In this document: positions 1-27,366 of the stretch, one piece after another
How the letters are laid out: every line of letters starts with the position of its first letter
Position numbering within the stretch: the stretch's first letter is position 1
Source: Halisarca cf. caerulea
Taxonomy: Eukaryota; Porifera; Demospongiae; Chondrillida; Halisarcidae
Direction of reading: 5' to 3'
Assembly: GCA_963170055.1 (NCBI GenBank)
Contig: CAUJGJ010000324.1
Location: forward strand, 40,001-104,000
DNA length: 64,000 nucleotides
The notes under the pieces: generated by a model
What the model was told of the DNA's origin: nothing
Databases searched by the model: none
The model's input: only the letters and a program-made list of their open reading frames with translations
Made by a program: the position numbers and the translations under genes

Positions 1-15056
<15,056 letters not shown>

Positions 15057-17376
15057 AATCGGTTTATCTGGTACATAATATTTTAATATTATTGTAATGT
15101 GTTAGTACTACATTACAGAAGTATATAATATATTCTTGGCAAATTTTGTTTACTTACAGTGTATAATTAGATTGCTTTGTAAAGGATGTCTGTGTACTGT
15201 ACTGCTTTGGAAGTGATATGTTTTACCAATTTTGTATTTTTAGAGGTTATACTGTAGTGTAATGTATAATAATATACGATGATGTGAATAAGATGGCTAC
15301 CACTGTACACACAGCAAGCTTAGAGGGGAACGAGAGTACAAAGACTGCCACGGCCACTGAATAGAAAGATAAAGACTGGGGTTAGAAATTTGATTGAATC
15401 AGAAACATGGAGGATTGTGGTGGTCGACATATGCACCGGCCTGGAGACCCCATGCGAATTTAGCACCGCTGCCACAACGTTGTTTAATCATGCATGCAGT
15501 TTATTTTAGTTGTGGAAATTTTCGCCTTTAATTTATATAATTTTGGCCTTGCCATGGGAGTAGTCCATGCACATCGATTTCATTATAATTGGTTTTACTC
15601 TGAACCCTTAGTTTCATACACATATATATACTGTTTTTCTGAAGCTGGAAGTCTTTGAAGGTACAATATAATATTATTTTCAACATTTGAGGACCGTTTC
15701 AGAGATATCAAAGTAAATTAGGCATGCTTGCAAGAAAAAGCACCACTAACAGGGTTTTTTGAGGGGGGAATCCTGGGAATGGCTTCCCCTCAAATATAAT
15801 TATAGCTATCACCTTCATTTTCGTGAATGAACATTGTCATGAATTGATCATGAATCTATTTATAAAGGGTATAATTTGCCAAAAATGCTTATTAATAATA
15901 TCAGTATAAGTTTGCATTAATCAATCTTAAGTTGATTCCATTGGTACATAAGTATGTTTATTGTACCAAAATTGCACAATGTCATGCATGGTTTAGCTTA
16001 ATTTGCTCCAAACAGCATGGCATATATAAGCATTCATGCTAGGGGTTATTACATAGGTACAGTACTTATAGTATGCATATTTTTTGCACATGTGTAGGTT
16101 TTTTTTTAGAGGGAGGGGGCACAGGGGGTATCCCCCTTGAAATTTTATCACATGCACACATGCACAATATTGCAACAGACTGATCTGTGTATATACTGTA
16201 TTAATTTAAAAACTAGTTGTGAACCAAGTTCAGAACCTCGCGATTGCTAAAACAAAAATTGAATTTTGAAATAGAAATTGAATTGTGTTCAATTCCTTTT
16301 TGACTGCTGCTTATGAATTCAAAACTGATGTGTGTGCTCATGCTTTGAGTTATAAGGCTAGATTGCCATTGCAATGGTATATTACAATGGCCATGCAGAT
16401 GCAAAGTTAGCAGTTTTGTTGTTTACTCACTTGACACATGCTTGTAAGACACAGTGTGTAGACTACAGTATCAATACTCGTGAAGCAAGGCTGTACGACA
16501 GTGTAACATTTACAATTTGTGACATTTGACATTCAATTTGATTGAGTCATGCATCAGTGATTGACACAAATCTGTTGAGTTTTTATTTCTTCTGGTGACA
16601 CTGTGTTAAATTTGCATTGCCAAAATAAATGGTCACTTTTCATTGTATATGATTCAATTGAATTGCAATGCTTGGTTCAATTTGGCCTGCTTGAACATTC
16701 AAATTGACACTAGCACTGAGCAATGCATGTGACATGTACCACTGCACATAATCTGCACAAACAACCAAGTTGCAGTCCATGGTGCTAGAAGTTAGTATTA
16801 TAATTATGCTTCCTCAACATAATGCTATTGTCAATTTACCTGAACATATGCATTCGTAGACCTTGATTAATTCTGAATCAATAATATTGTAATTCATGTA
16901 CCACCACACAACTGCATGAGTGATAGAAACGAAGTTGCAAACATTTTTGGTTTATTATTTGGTTCTATTTGAACAAACAGTCTGTTTTTTTTTTCAAGAA
17001 TTAAGTCTTTAAAATTTCTTTTGAATCCATGAACTTCATATTGATTGAACATACATCACACAATGTCATTTATAACTTGCTGCTCATACGTACATGAAAT
17101 TTGTTTCTGTGATGTGTGGCCAATCTGCATGACATTGCGTTTTAGATGATTTGTACGTAAGTGCATTTAAATTTGTGGATTTGACATATTCAGGTGCTTG
17201 GAGTACAGTTGCGACACAGGCTGCTGTGTATAAAATAGGTTCAAATTTTGGGTTACATTAGATTTGTTTGATTGCGATGAAATCCATGGTTTCTGCAGAG
17301 GCTGTCTTCAGACACATTTTACATCATGGTATAATCCAATTAAAATCAGAATCTAACAAATATACATAAATGTGCA
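15057..17376. other. Intergenic region after gene A, nothing recognised
   Basis: Contains the 3' untranslated region of gene A of unknown length (no AATAAA seen close to the stop) and AT-rich DNA. No ORF of convincing length or similarity was found. Confidence 0.6.
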
Positions 17377-17876
17377 TATACCGTTTATGTTCTAATTTTT
17401 CATCAGAGCAATTGTCACGAAAAAACGTCATTTGGAATGGAATTGCAAGGTTTCTGAAAGGTGGCGAATAATTGGAATGGGGGGACAAATATTTAGAATC
17501 AATGACGGCGAATTAGAACCATCAAAAGATAGACGTTTCTAGCTTGAGAACTGTTGCGCCCGTTCGAGGATACCATGCACATATACAAGGAATTTCGAAT
17601 GAAAAATGAAAATCTTCTTCCATGATTCAACGATTACTCAAACGAAATAAAAATGACAAATATAAACGAAGGAACAGCGGTTTCTCCAGTACGGTATATC
17701 AATGGCACAACAAATGGCAGAATGAAGGCGGCCAGCCTGCGTGACGAATAATTAGGGTCTCTGACATACGTAGGATTAAAACACATGTTATTTCGTCATC
17801 AATTAGAATGCTTTTCATCCCTTTTGGAGCCCATGACGAATATTTGGAATGAAGAAAAATTAGAGCATATACGGTA
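17377..17876. mobile_element. MITE with TATACCGT ends
   Basis: Left CATATACCGTTTATGTTCTAAT and right (reverse complement TATACCGTATATGCTCTAAT) are inverted repeats followed by TTTTTC. The interior repeats GGAATG and CGAATAATTGGAAT-like words. Non-coding, about 500 bases. Confidence 0.7.
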
Positions 17877-18119
17877 TATAATCATTTGCTATATCAGTTT
17901 GAAAGTCCACTGATGTCACATTATAATAATATTTGGCATAGCGGTGCATGTTCCATACATGTACTACATACATCTCTCAGACTTAGACTTCGACAAGCAA
18001 TAGTCAAGGTGAACACATTATGTGCTCAATTACATGTTTTCTTTGCTGTATAATTTTAGAAAACGGCAAACCAACAATACCAGCGAAAATGAGCTGCATG
18101 TATATATCAGGATGTTAAA

Positions 18120-18577
18120 TGAAATGTGAAGTGTCAGTTTACATTCGATCAGGAACGTAACAGATTATTTGTACAAAATCAATGCACACAACGTTTCGGC
18201 CACGTAGGCCTTCATCAGCTGTATAAAACATTTTATGCAGCTGATGAAGGCCTACATGGCCAAAACATTTTGTGCATTGATTTTGTACAATTGATCTGTT
18301 ACGTTATAGAATTTGTTTGAAAGTTATATTATATCATAAGTCAACGTAGCATGCAATTAGTCTCTATCATATCAGATATAATCACACATTGCAGATTATG
18401 TCAATCAAATATGTATAATTTTATCACATGATGGTGCAAAGTGGTGCACATGAACCGTAGTTAGTCAAATCAAGTGTTCCAAGTACAGTGGAAAACAATA
18501 ACAAAAGCGCGCAACACACGAACGATATTGAACTGTAATTTGTCAATCAATACCTTTTTATGACACTTCACATTTCA
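18120..18577. mobile_element. Inverted-repeat element enclosing a palindrome
   Basis: A 17-base perfect terminal inverted repeat (TGAAATGTGAAGTGTCA at 18120-18136 and its reverse complement at 18561-18577) bounds a 458-base unit. Inside lies the 152-base palindrome at 18154-18305. Confidence 0.7.
18154..18305. repeat. 152-base palindrome with hammerhead-like core words
   Basis: Arms start AACGTAACAGAT and mirror each other. On the - strand the left arm reads CTGATGA, a GGCC/GGCC stem with loop TACGT, then GAAAC. This is the order of the conserved core of hammerhead ribozymes (CUGAUGA, stem II, GAAA). On the + strand the GAAA has become AAAA. I could not find a convincing stem III and UH cleavage site, so a ribozyme is only a possibility. 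Confidence 0.75.
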
Positions 18578-19799
18578 ATTTTCTTACTTCTTTTCGCTAA
18601 ATCACTTGTTTCGAAAACAGATAAAACTGACATGTTCGACTCCAAGCAAAACGGGCCGCCAGTTTATTGGTAAAAGTTGCCAGCAGTTCGTAATTCCTTT
18701 ATTTTGTCATTTGTATAGCTTGTACTCGAACAAAGTTGTCAGAGAAAGAAGACGTCCTATAGACTTCGCCGAAACAACGAAGAAAGCAAACAGAGCAGTC
18801 TTGGAGATAGCGCCATATAATCTACACGTGTCCTTGCGCATGCGCAGTTGCAAAAAAGATGCCCCTAAAGATGTCCGACACAATGGCTACTCAATTCGAT
18901 CACCCGAACAACAAAATTGTGAATCCTACTGTTTAGCGGAAGAAACTTGAAAATCGCTGTATAGAAGTTTTAGACATTATTGTGCAATAATAATGAAGAT
19001 TGTTAATTTTTTCGTATCGGTCAAGATGGGACTGTCACGGACCCAAACGTAAGCGACTTTGAGCGCGTTTTGTCTAATACTCAGTGGGGAAATGCACATA
19101 AAGTTTACCTTATCACATAGAACACGTTTGCCCGCTTCTGTTATTGCCACTTCACTGCCACTTTACTTTATCACCGACTTGCAACTTGCGCACAAAGAAA
19201 CGACATATTGGCCAAAATATACGATTAAGTGCGTGGGCTTCTCGATCAGACTCCCCTATACGACGGAAACAATTAACCTCGCTAAACCGCTCGGTAATAA
19301 ACAGTTTGATTGGTGTACGTATACGTAGAACAGCCTCAGTTCTATCACCTCACGCATGGGGTAATAATAACTAAAAATTTCCCTGGCCCGGGGCCAGGGA
19401 GCATACCCCCAGACCCCCGCGGCCCCTAGTTTAGACCACTATGATTCCACATACATATCTGCCCAAAATTACATCACTACTTTGCCATTGCCCCCTATAG
19501 CTATATATCATTATCCTGAAAGAACAACCTGATGTGCGTGCTACATGGATGTGTGTGCTTTTCATTGAATACATATTATGAGCATATATCATTAATTACA
19601 CGCTTGCACCACAATGATGTGTGCATGCGTACATATATACAGATGTGTAAGATCCCCCACCAAACATTTGACCCCAGATAAAACTCTGACTATATAAGAA
19701 ACAAATCGCCAGCACTCATGAAGCGACTTAATTCTCAAATTAAATGCATATATATAAGGGCACATACAACAAGCAAGTTACAGCTAGTGCAGCCAATTG
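18578..19799. other. Intergenic, no gene recognised
   Basis: Holds a 114-codon ORF (18606-18950, +) without recognisable motifs and a GC-rich block around 19380-19430 (CCTGGCCCGGGGCCAGG). Neither is convincing as a gene. Confidence 0.5.
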
Positions 19800-19888
19800 A
19801 GTGTGCATTACCTCTTTATTGCACTCGCCCTTGCATGGGCGCTTCATGTCCCCGCGGGACTCAAGCAATAAATATGCTAATGCACACT
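19800..19888. repeat. Small hairpin element
   Basis: AGTGTGCATTA ... TTTATTGC on the left pair with GCAATAAA ... TAATGCACACT on the right, around a GC-rich loop. Non-coding. Confidence 0.6.
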
Positions 19889-20399
19889 TGACCGTACTGT
19901 AGACATATAACTATTACATACGTATAATATATAATAAATGGGGAGAGAAACAAGAATTGATCATGAATTAATGATGCCCATGCACCTGAATTGCCATGGA
20001 ATCAAGTAATTATTATAAATATTATGTGATCTTGTCTCCCCTGCTGCATGTGGACATTCTGAAGGTCTTAGAAAAAAGGACATGCAATGGTTCCACTGGG
20101 CCAGTATCAGCACCAACTGTTCTTCATTCCCCAATGGATGCTGCATTATACAGGTTCCATTGTACTTCAAAGATTAATTATGCTTCTTTTTGTATATTAA
20201 TTGTTGGTTCTGGCTTATTTAATGTGGCTTCTTCATAAAAGTTAAAACTCAGTCAGAGAAAAACTAAATTAGGGCTGCAAAATTAATGGCTAAGAAGACA
20301 GCTATTCTGCATAATATGACTTTTGGCTAAACGTGTTAGTTAGACTTGTTGATCTTGTAAAGTTCCTTATCTACTAATTCAAGAGCTTTTGAATCAAAA

Positions 20400-20745
20400 G
20401 ATTGTCAGCTTACAATGGGCAACAGATTAGTACTTGCTCTCATCAAAAGGTGCTCTGTTCTCTTCCACATCACCTTTCTCATTATCAATCCACTAAATTA
20501 AAACAGTTCTTCCCAATTTTGCAATCACAGCTACTTCCAGCGGCACCTAAATATATGGAACTATTCCTTTACACATGCACTCCATGATTATGATACTGTA
20601 TTTGGTTGGGCATGCAGTATTTCTCACCAAGAGAGTTAACGGATATAATTGACATCACCAAAATGATATAGAGCCTGAAGCCCTGTAAACATTTTTGAGG
20701 AGACGTGCATGCCTCAGGGATCACTTGCTGCATGTTCCCACGTGG
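20400..20745. repeat. Dispersed repeat, copy 2
   Basis: Same-orientation match to 9105-9470 in gene A intron 9. The copies differ by scattered substitutions and small indels, so neither is recent. Confidence 0.65.
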
Positions 20746-20756
20746 AAATTATAAAT

Positions 20757-21025
20757 GGATGAAGGTTAAGACTGGCATAGGGCTATACATAATGAGGCCA
20801 GACGAGTGCAGGGTTTGACAGCTTGGGTTTAGTTGGACTGAGTGCACACTAAGCAAATTCCTACATCCCGCAATATTATACAGTATATATGTGAGTGATG
20901 TATGAATTTGCAGTATGTGTGCACTCAGTCCAACTAAACCCTGTCTAGCTCTGTACTTGTCTAGCCCTATGTATAGCCCTATATGTACATGTTCATCCAG
21001 CCCTATGCCAGTCTCAGCCTTTGCC
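20757..21025. repeat. Imperfect palindrome of about 270 bases
   Basis: GAAGGTTAAGACTGGCATAG ... TTTAGTTGGACTGAGTGCAC on the left is mirrored by GTGCACTCAGTCCAACTAAA ... CTATGCCAGTCTCAGCC on the right. The right arm carries extra copies of the phrase TAGCCCTATG. Hairpin-type MITE. Confidence 0.7.
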
Positions 21026-21444
21026 CATCCAGCCCTGTGTCCATGTCACCAATTTACCTAAGGCTTGTTCCAAGTGTTTTTGGAGTATGCCTTATAGATA
21101 AGGCATTTTGCATGGTCCTGTGTCAATCCTACATTCTTTTACCATCTTTGAATGTTTTTTACACCTACAATACAGTCACACCTGGTTTATATGACACCAG
21201 TTTATCTGAAAACATCACTTGTCTGACACTCTGCTTTGAATCTCCATCACTAAGTTGTGTACAATCTACCCTGATTTATCTAACTCCTGGTTTATCCGAC
21301 ACATCTTATGAGGAACAGACGTGGTCGGATAAACAACGGCCCACTACTATGTGTAGGTATTATGCTATTGCTAATGATGCTCTATACTATGTACTAAAGT
21401 ACATATTATACTGCGTGCCGTGGTATGTATTAGGGAGTACGGGC

Positions 21445-21790
21445 ATGCATGTAAACTTATACCTTTCCGAGAATTGGGGAATTTAGTGAATCTTATCTTC
21501 TTCGAAAGCTCAGACCGTATTCGAAGCTGAAATGATCAATAGTACAAGATTGTCCATTCGAGCTATGTAAATATCACTCAGCCCAAGAAACTGTTGGACC
21601 TTCGCTATTCAGAATCGCGTAAGTGTTGCCCCGTATACGTATCCCGATATTATATTTATTACTTTGTCCTTGCGTTCGTTGTGTGCCTTATATATTATGT
21701 GTCTAAGTAAGTCTCCTGTGGTGAGAAAAAATGTGAATGTATCGCTGTAAAATGTGGCTGTGCGCCTTAGTGAGTACTTGTATAGGAAAT
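21445..21790. repeat. Dispersed repeat family 2, copy 1
   Basis: Shares TTTCCGAGAATT.GG.AATT, CTCAGACCGTATT and CTATTCAGAATCGCGTAAG with 25068-25400 in the same order and orientation. No coding potential seen. Confidence 0.65.
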
Positions 21791-21837
21791 TAAAAGATCC
21801 GCGTACTACTTATTAGCCATCCATGCAGGGCTATAAT

Positions 21838-21863
21838 GGGGGGGGGGGGGGGGGGGGGGGGGG
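21838..21863. repeat. Poly-G run
   Basis: Twenty-six consecutive G followed by TT and more G. Possible G-quadruplex; length is uncertain in most assemblies. Confidence 0.9.
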
Positions 21864-22014
21864 TTGGGGGGGACGGCTTTAAAGTATCTCGCCCCGCCCC
21901 ATTCACACCTTGTAATTGTAGGACTGCCACAACAGATTTGGACCCACTGGGCCAAATTAGTTTGATCCGAAACAGTAAATAGTATAGTTGAACCACAGTT
22001 TCAATAATAGTGCA

Positions 22015-23109
22015 CAGGGCTGTAAACTAACTTTTTCCTTCACTAGCCACCTGGGCTAGTGACACCTAAAAGATACCAGCCCAAGTATTCATTTACTAGC
22101 CCAGTTGATATAGTCATTATTACACTACTTTAGTACTCGATAGCAACTAATGTATTCATGTCCACTAGGGTCTATTGCGTGGTGTGATGTCTGTAAAGGG
22201 GATCTAAGATAACCATTTGGTTTATGTAGAAAAATACGTAGTACAAGATTTCAGGACTGATCTAGACATCAATGTCAGGCTTATTTGGGATGTTTGCTAA
22301 GACCAAGTTCTTTGAGTCTTCAATATTATACAGTATCATCCCAATACTCACAAAACACCCACTCTATCTAGATACTTTTACCATGCACCCTTCCTTTATT
22401 TTCCTACAATTTCTGTGCTTTGCCTACAAATCAATGTAGGCAAGGCACAAAAAGGAGAGGGGCAATAGCGAGGTATAGTGAGGTAGCAGGTGGGTCCTTA
22501 AACAGTTTTCTTGAGGATCCTTTGCGCCACTCAAGCAGGTTCTGAATACAGTACATACATAGATTAGTCTGTTGCAATTGTGCATGGGTGTTACAGGAAT
22601 TCAAGTGAGGGGGGAGGTTAATTGGGACAACTGCGTCGGTGGGGGTGTGGGGGTGTGGCTAAATACCCTCCTTAACCCTCCCCCTGCCCCCCATAAAAAT
22701 AAACCACAGTTGTCTCTTTCTAAATATAACTGTGAGATTGAATGTTTGCCTGCAAGCCTTAGCCCCAGACTGAACTCCACTGACCTATGACGTCACGAGT
22801 GCAGAAGCCTGCTAAGTGCCTAAGCTTCTCTAAGGCAAAAATAGAAATTTTCAGGACGCATTCAAAAACTACTTTGATAAAATTGATTAAAACCCTACTT
22901 TTGAAGGGTACTAATCCTAAGCTTACTTCGTTGCAACTTAAGTAGCTGTACTTGAATTCCTTTCAAAGCTATAGCTAGAGAACTTAGATCAGCCATGTTG
23001 GAAGGGTAGTCTTACTGGCCATACGGGCGCCCATCTTTATTAGTTTTACTAGCCCGTGGTAAAATCTACTCGCCTCGGGCTGGCGGGCGAGTGTTAATTT
23101 TCACCCCTG
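22015..23109. mobile_element. hAT-like non-autonomous element
   Basis: Ends CAGGGCTGTAAACTAAC (left) and the reverse complement of TTAATTTTCACCCCTG (right) are imperfect inverted repeats. CAGGG ends are usual for hAT elements. GTGCA directly repeats at 22010-22014 and 23110-23114. That is shorter than the 8-base duplication expected for hAT, so the superfamily is unsure. The interior has CTAGCCC-rich subterminal repeats and no transposase. Confidence 0.55.
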
Positions 23110-23117
23110 GTGCATGA

Positions 23118-23960
23118 TTTCATTTCAGAGTACACATAAGGTGATGAAATTAAGCTCAGCTTGAAGGGAGTCGATGTCACTTTGTAGAATTGTATATGAT
23201 GAACTTGGTGTCGTCAGTGAATAGGTACTAAGCAGAAGAGTGTGAGATGGCATTGGACGCAAGAAATGAGAAAGACCCTAGGATACTACCCTGGGCCAGG
23301 TACGCCTGACAATGTAGGTAGTAGGGGTGATGATTCCACGGAAATGCTGACATATTGGTGGCAATCTTTATTTGTTAAACCGTAGCCACAAGGACCTAGT
23401 GATGTCTGTTATCCAGAGTTTAGACAGGATCGAGTTTGCTGTGTGGTACAGTGTTGAGGTTTTCTCAAACGTGAAATTAGCTATGTCCCAGCAAGTTCTA
23501 CCATCTAACGATGAGTATATGTTGGAGTAGGATGTTAAGAGTTGGGTAAGGCATGATCGATTGTGGAGTAAACCAAATTGCATCGTTGATTTGAGGCCAT
23601 ATGAAGTTGATGATCACTTTCAAGTATTTTGGAAAGGATGCACGTTAGAGAGATGGGGTGCATGATAGTTTACTACATTTGATGAGTCTCCACCTTAGTG
23701 GATTGGTATTATTTTATATGAATTTTCCACTTATTAGGGATTGAACTGTTCTGTAAAGATGTATGGAAGAGTGCAGTGAGTGGGGTGGCTATAGGGAGGT
23801 TGCACATTCTTTAAAAGTACTTTGGGGCTCAAGTCATCACACCCATGAGACTTGGAGGGCCGTGTCAAGGTTGGACAGTACCTGGAGTACGTCAGAATTG
23901 TCCAGGGTGATGGTGTGTAGCTGGTTAGTAGGGGTGGGGAGCTGATTTATTGGGAATAAG
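23118..23960 (-). pseudogene. Non-LTR retrotransposon (LINE) reverse transcriptase remnant
   Basis: Read on the - strand from high to low coordinates, three frames contain RT landmarks in the right order: GCDDLSPKVL, then PISLTCILSKILE, then QFGLLHNRSCLTQLLTSYS (ORF 23368-23583). A decayed region follows, in which SGVPQG..LGP and the FADD-type catalytic box are only partly recognisable. Frameshifts separate the pieces, so it is dead. The upstream part of the element may continue towards 24640, but I cannot identify an endonuclease. Confidence 0.75.
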
Positions 23961-24752
23961 GTGAGGGTACTTCTGGTGAAGATGGAATTGAAGTACGTAC
24001 TTGCTGAAGGTGTCTGCCTTCTTGGCTGGGTTGTGGATCCCTTTTGTGTTATGTATGATGATTGGTATTGATAAATTGCTATGTGACAGACTTTTCAGAC
24101 CGATGGCAGAAAATTTCTTGGGGTTACGATGGTGGGATTTGATCAGATGAAGTTCGTATGATTGTTTAGATGTCTGGATTTAAGTGGTCAAGGTCTTTCT
24201 CAAGTTAAGCCAATTTAGCAAGTTGAAGCTATAATTAGATTACGAGTCAAGGAGTGGGGAAGGATACATGTATATACAGTTGATTTTATGGTGGATGGCA
24301 GGTGTGAACCAATTAGGAAATTGTTTTGCAGCTGATCTAACTGTGAGGATGTGCAGCAAGCTTAAGGATGCAGCCACGATCATCCTTTTCATGAGTAGCC
24401 ATGCATGCATGTGACTAGTGCATTGTTGCATGCTCTCAGCATGTTGGTATGCGTTGGAGACTATTGGCTATACCGGATAGTCTGTAGAAGTCAGCTTTGG
24501 AATTTGCTATGAGCATGTTGTGCGGCATGATGTTTAGAATGATGGGGGACACTATAAGTGATTAAAATTAATAGTGGTTAGACTTTGTTGCACATGTGTA
24601 TCAGGGTCAACTTTTAATTATAAGTGGAGTATGTTGTCTGAGTTGTTGGGGTCAGGACCGCGTCTAGGCTGCTACCATGAATGTGGGTGGCTAAAACATT
24701 CTTAGTACATATATAGCTATGCATACGTACCCTACTATTGTACTATTTTATA

Positions 24753-24945
24753 CAGTGAAACCTCTATAACAAGGACACCACTGGGACCTCAGTAAACTGT
24801 CCTGTATATGGAGGTGTCCTTATTTCAGAGGTTTCAAATGTACATATGTCAGAGTGAGGAACTTCAAACGGGACAAAGCAGTGGTGTCCTGCTTGAGGAG
24901 GTTTCTGAATTTCAGAGGTGTCCTTTAAAAATAGAGGTTTCACTG
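24753..24945. mobile_element. Short pogo-like MITE, copy 2
   Basis: CAGTGAAACCTCTATAACAA at the left and ATAGAGGTTTCACTG at the right, flanked by TA. This is the best preserved member of the family seen at 4969 and 61183, with the same internal GAGGTGTCCTT repeats. Confidence 0.85.
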
Positions 24946-25067
24946 TAGTACCAAGACCCTAAAACACCTGCATGTGGTTGTGTATATAAAATAATATACG
25001 TTTAATGTATATATAATGTAATATAATATAGTGTGCATAATATTATAATACGTATACGGGCAATGTA

Positions 25068-25400
25068 AACTAGCGTTTCCGAGAATTAGGAAATTCGGTG
25101 AATCATCTTATCTTCTTCGAAGCTCAGACCGTATTTGGAGCTGAAATGGTCAATAATACAAGAAAGTCTATTCATACTACGGGTATCACAACCTCTAGAA
25201 GTTTTTGAGATCTCCACTATTCAGAATCGCGTAAGTCTTGTCCATTTATCGACCCCCATATTGATTTTTGCTACTTATGTTCGTGACGGTGTGTTTCTTG
25301 TGTTCCTTAGTGCCCAAACAAATAATACTGTCTAATGGGATGAGAAATAGTGCGACTAGATGTACTAGCATCGCTGTGAATTTGACCGTGCTTAAAGCAC
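25068..25400. repeat. Dispersed repeat family 2, copy 2
   Basis: Aligns with 21445-21790 over most of its length. Identity of the parent element is unknown. Confidence 0.65.
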
Positions 25401-26039
25401 ATATAGATATCATAGGTAACTCTTTCTCCACTTTTTTTACGTGAATAATTATCATTATTTTTAACCAATATAGCACACATACGTTTCATATTATGTATGG
25501 AGTATCTATGGTCTGTATGTATCTATGTAAGCACTTACCACACTAGCCAGCACAAAGAAAGTGACTGTCACTGCCATTTCCAGCTCGATTTGTTGTGCAT
25601 ATACGAAAACCAACTGGATTTGTTCTGCTCATAAGAAGACCAGCTGCATGTCGGCATATATAACTGCATCTGGTTTGACTCCATACTATTGCCATGCCCT
25701 ATTCATTATGATTAGGGTTTCATTGGGGGGGCAATGGTACAAATTCCTTGAAAGATATTGACCCTGGAACAAACTTGTAAGGACTCTCTTGTACAATGAA
25801 TCAATCAATCAATCAATATTTGAGTATGCCACACCAATAGCTGTAGATGTTAGGACTCTGAATAGGTCCTTTGTAGCACTGATCACAAAACATGATACAC
25901 AGTGAGCTAAATCCATATAGTACATGCATATGTATGTCCTAGGTGATGAGTTATCCACCAATGCGAGCACTCCACATTAGCTAACACACATTTTCAGATA
26001 TTTCTATTAGTACATGCAACAGACAGTATTCTAGCTGTT

Positions 26040-26890
26040 CAATTAACTAGTAACATTCCCAGAGGCAACCCAGTTAGTATGGGCTCTATTGTAAGTGGCT
26101 CCCTGATATGGTTCCAGGCAGGAAATTTCAGAAACCAGTGGCCAACATCTTCAACCTCCCTGCTCTCACACTCCTTGTAAAGTCTTTCATACCTTGCCAG
26201 TCCTTTCCGCCTGCTAATCTCAATCTGAAAGGGTACCGGCCATCCTGTCAGCTTCACTAGCATCATCCTCTCCCTCATTTTCCTCACCACATCTCAGCTG
26301 TATTGTACCTGAAGATCAGCAATCTCTAGCGGCATGCACAGGTTCAGTTTCTTCTTCACGTACTTAAACTGTAACTCTCTTCCAAGCAGCACTTTCCAAC
26401 ATCTTGATCCCCAACTTCACAATCTGAAAATCTTCTAATGTCATCTACTTCCATACCACTCCTGAAGTCACCAATATACTTAGTCATATTCTTCATCCAT
26501 ATTCCCTTGCTACACTCGGCAACTCCCTTGCTTCCTTTAAGAGCCTAGCATTGTATTTCTTCAAACCCAACACCTCCAGCCAAATTATACCACACACACC
26601 TTTGCTTTCCACATATAGGACCACACATTTATTTCAAACCACTGGGATGTCTAAGGGTTAAGGGCTCCCACACAGAAAAGAAACATTAATTCGGAAGGCA
26701 TACAACTGAACCTGTTCAATTGCATGCAGACACCTAGATACTGTACCCCAGCATCATACATTAGTGTCGACTCAACCAATGAACCCATCAGCTTTCTAAC
26801 TATACCAACTGTACATTTGGGACCCCCTGGAACAAAATTTGAAATAATATTGGGCCATATTAGTTCAATATTGATGTATAATTGCATTTC
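26040..26890 (-). pseudogene. LINE C-terminal remnant
   Basis: On the - strand, ORF 26651-26887 contains VESTLMYDAGVQYLG, resembling the ESTLMYGAEVWG segment near the end of LINE reverse transcriptases. ORF 26039-26290 contains ECESREVEDVGHWFLKFPAW, resembling the C-terminal zinc-knuckle region (C..C...EVED..H.L..C..W) with a cysteine lost. The stretch between them is frameshifted. Confidence 0.6.
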
Positions 26891-27036
26891 AAAGTAAAAG
26901 TAATAAAATTAAAATTAAAATTTGCATTGAGGAATAACATACTTTTTGTTTGATAATAGACAATACATAACCAGCACGTAAGAATGTGACCAAGCAATTA
27001 CTACAATGCCATTGTTATTTCTGTTCCATGTGAATC

Positions 27037-27366
27037 TACCGTAGAGCGGAAAATTTTCGTGGCATAAATTTTCACGAATTCAAGTAAAATGTAATTTTCG
27101 TGAGTTTTATTTTCGCGATGTGAAGATTTTTATTTGCGTTTTTTACGTTTACAAGTAATTTGCGTCCATTTCTAGACCATTTCAAGTTCAGAGCGTGCTT
27201 TTCGCTGAGTTTAACACTCAATTCCTTAAGAATCTTGTTACAGCATGCTGTTTTCCCGACTTTAGTGCGTATCTGTTGAAATTTTCGCAGTTGAAGTTTC
27301 GCGAATCCGTACAATTCGCGAATATAGCGAAAATATTACCTCGTGAAAATTTCTCGCTCTATGGTA
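27037..27366. mobile_element. MITE with TACCGTAGAGCG ends
   Basis: Left end TACCGTAGAGCGGAAAATTT and right end (reverse complement TACCATAGAGCGAGAAATTT) are inverted repeats flanked by AT-rich DNA. Several TTTTCGTG/CGCGAA words lie inside. Non-coding, related in end sequence to 43983-44500. Confidence 0.75.

Noticed and set aside
18606..18950. 114-codon ORF as a gene
   Set aside because: No motif, no homologous partner in the window, flanked by transposon-like repeats.
21160..21360. Pogo-like element suggested by CAGTCACACCTGG and GGTCGGATAAAC
   Set aside because: No matching right end; only a short hairpin is visible.
20983..21486. 167-codon ORF as a gene
   Set aside because: It begins inside the arm of a palindromic repeat and its composition looks like random AT-rich sequence.
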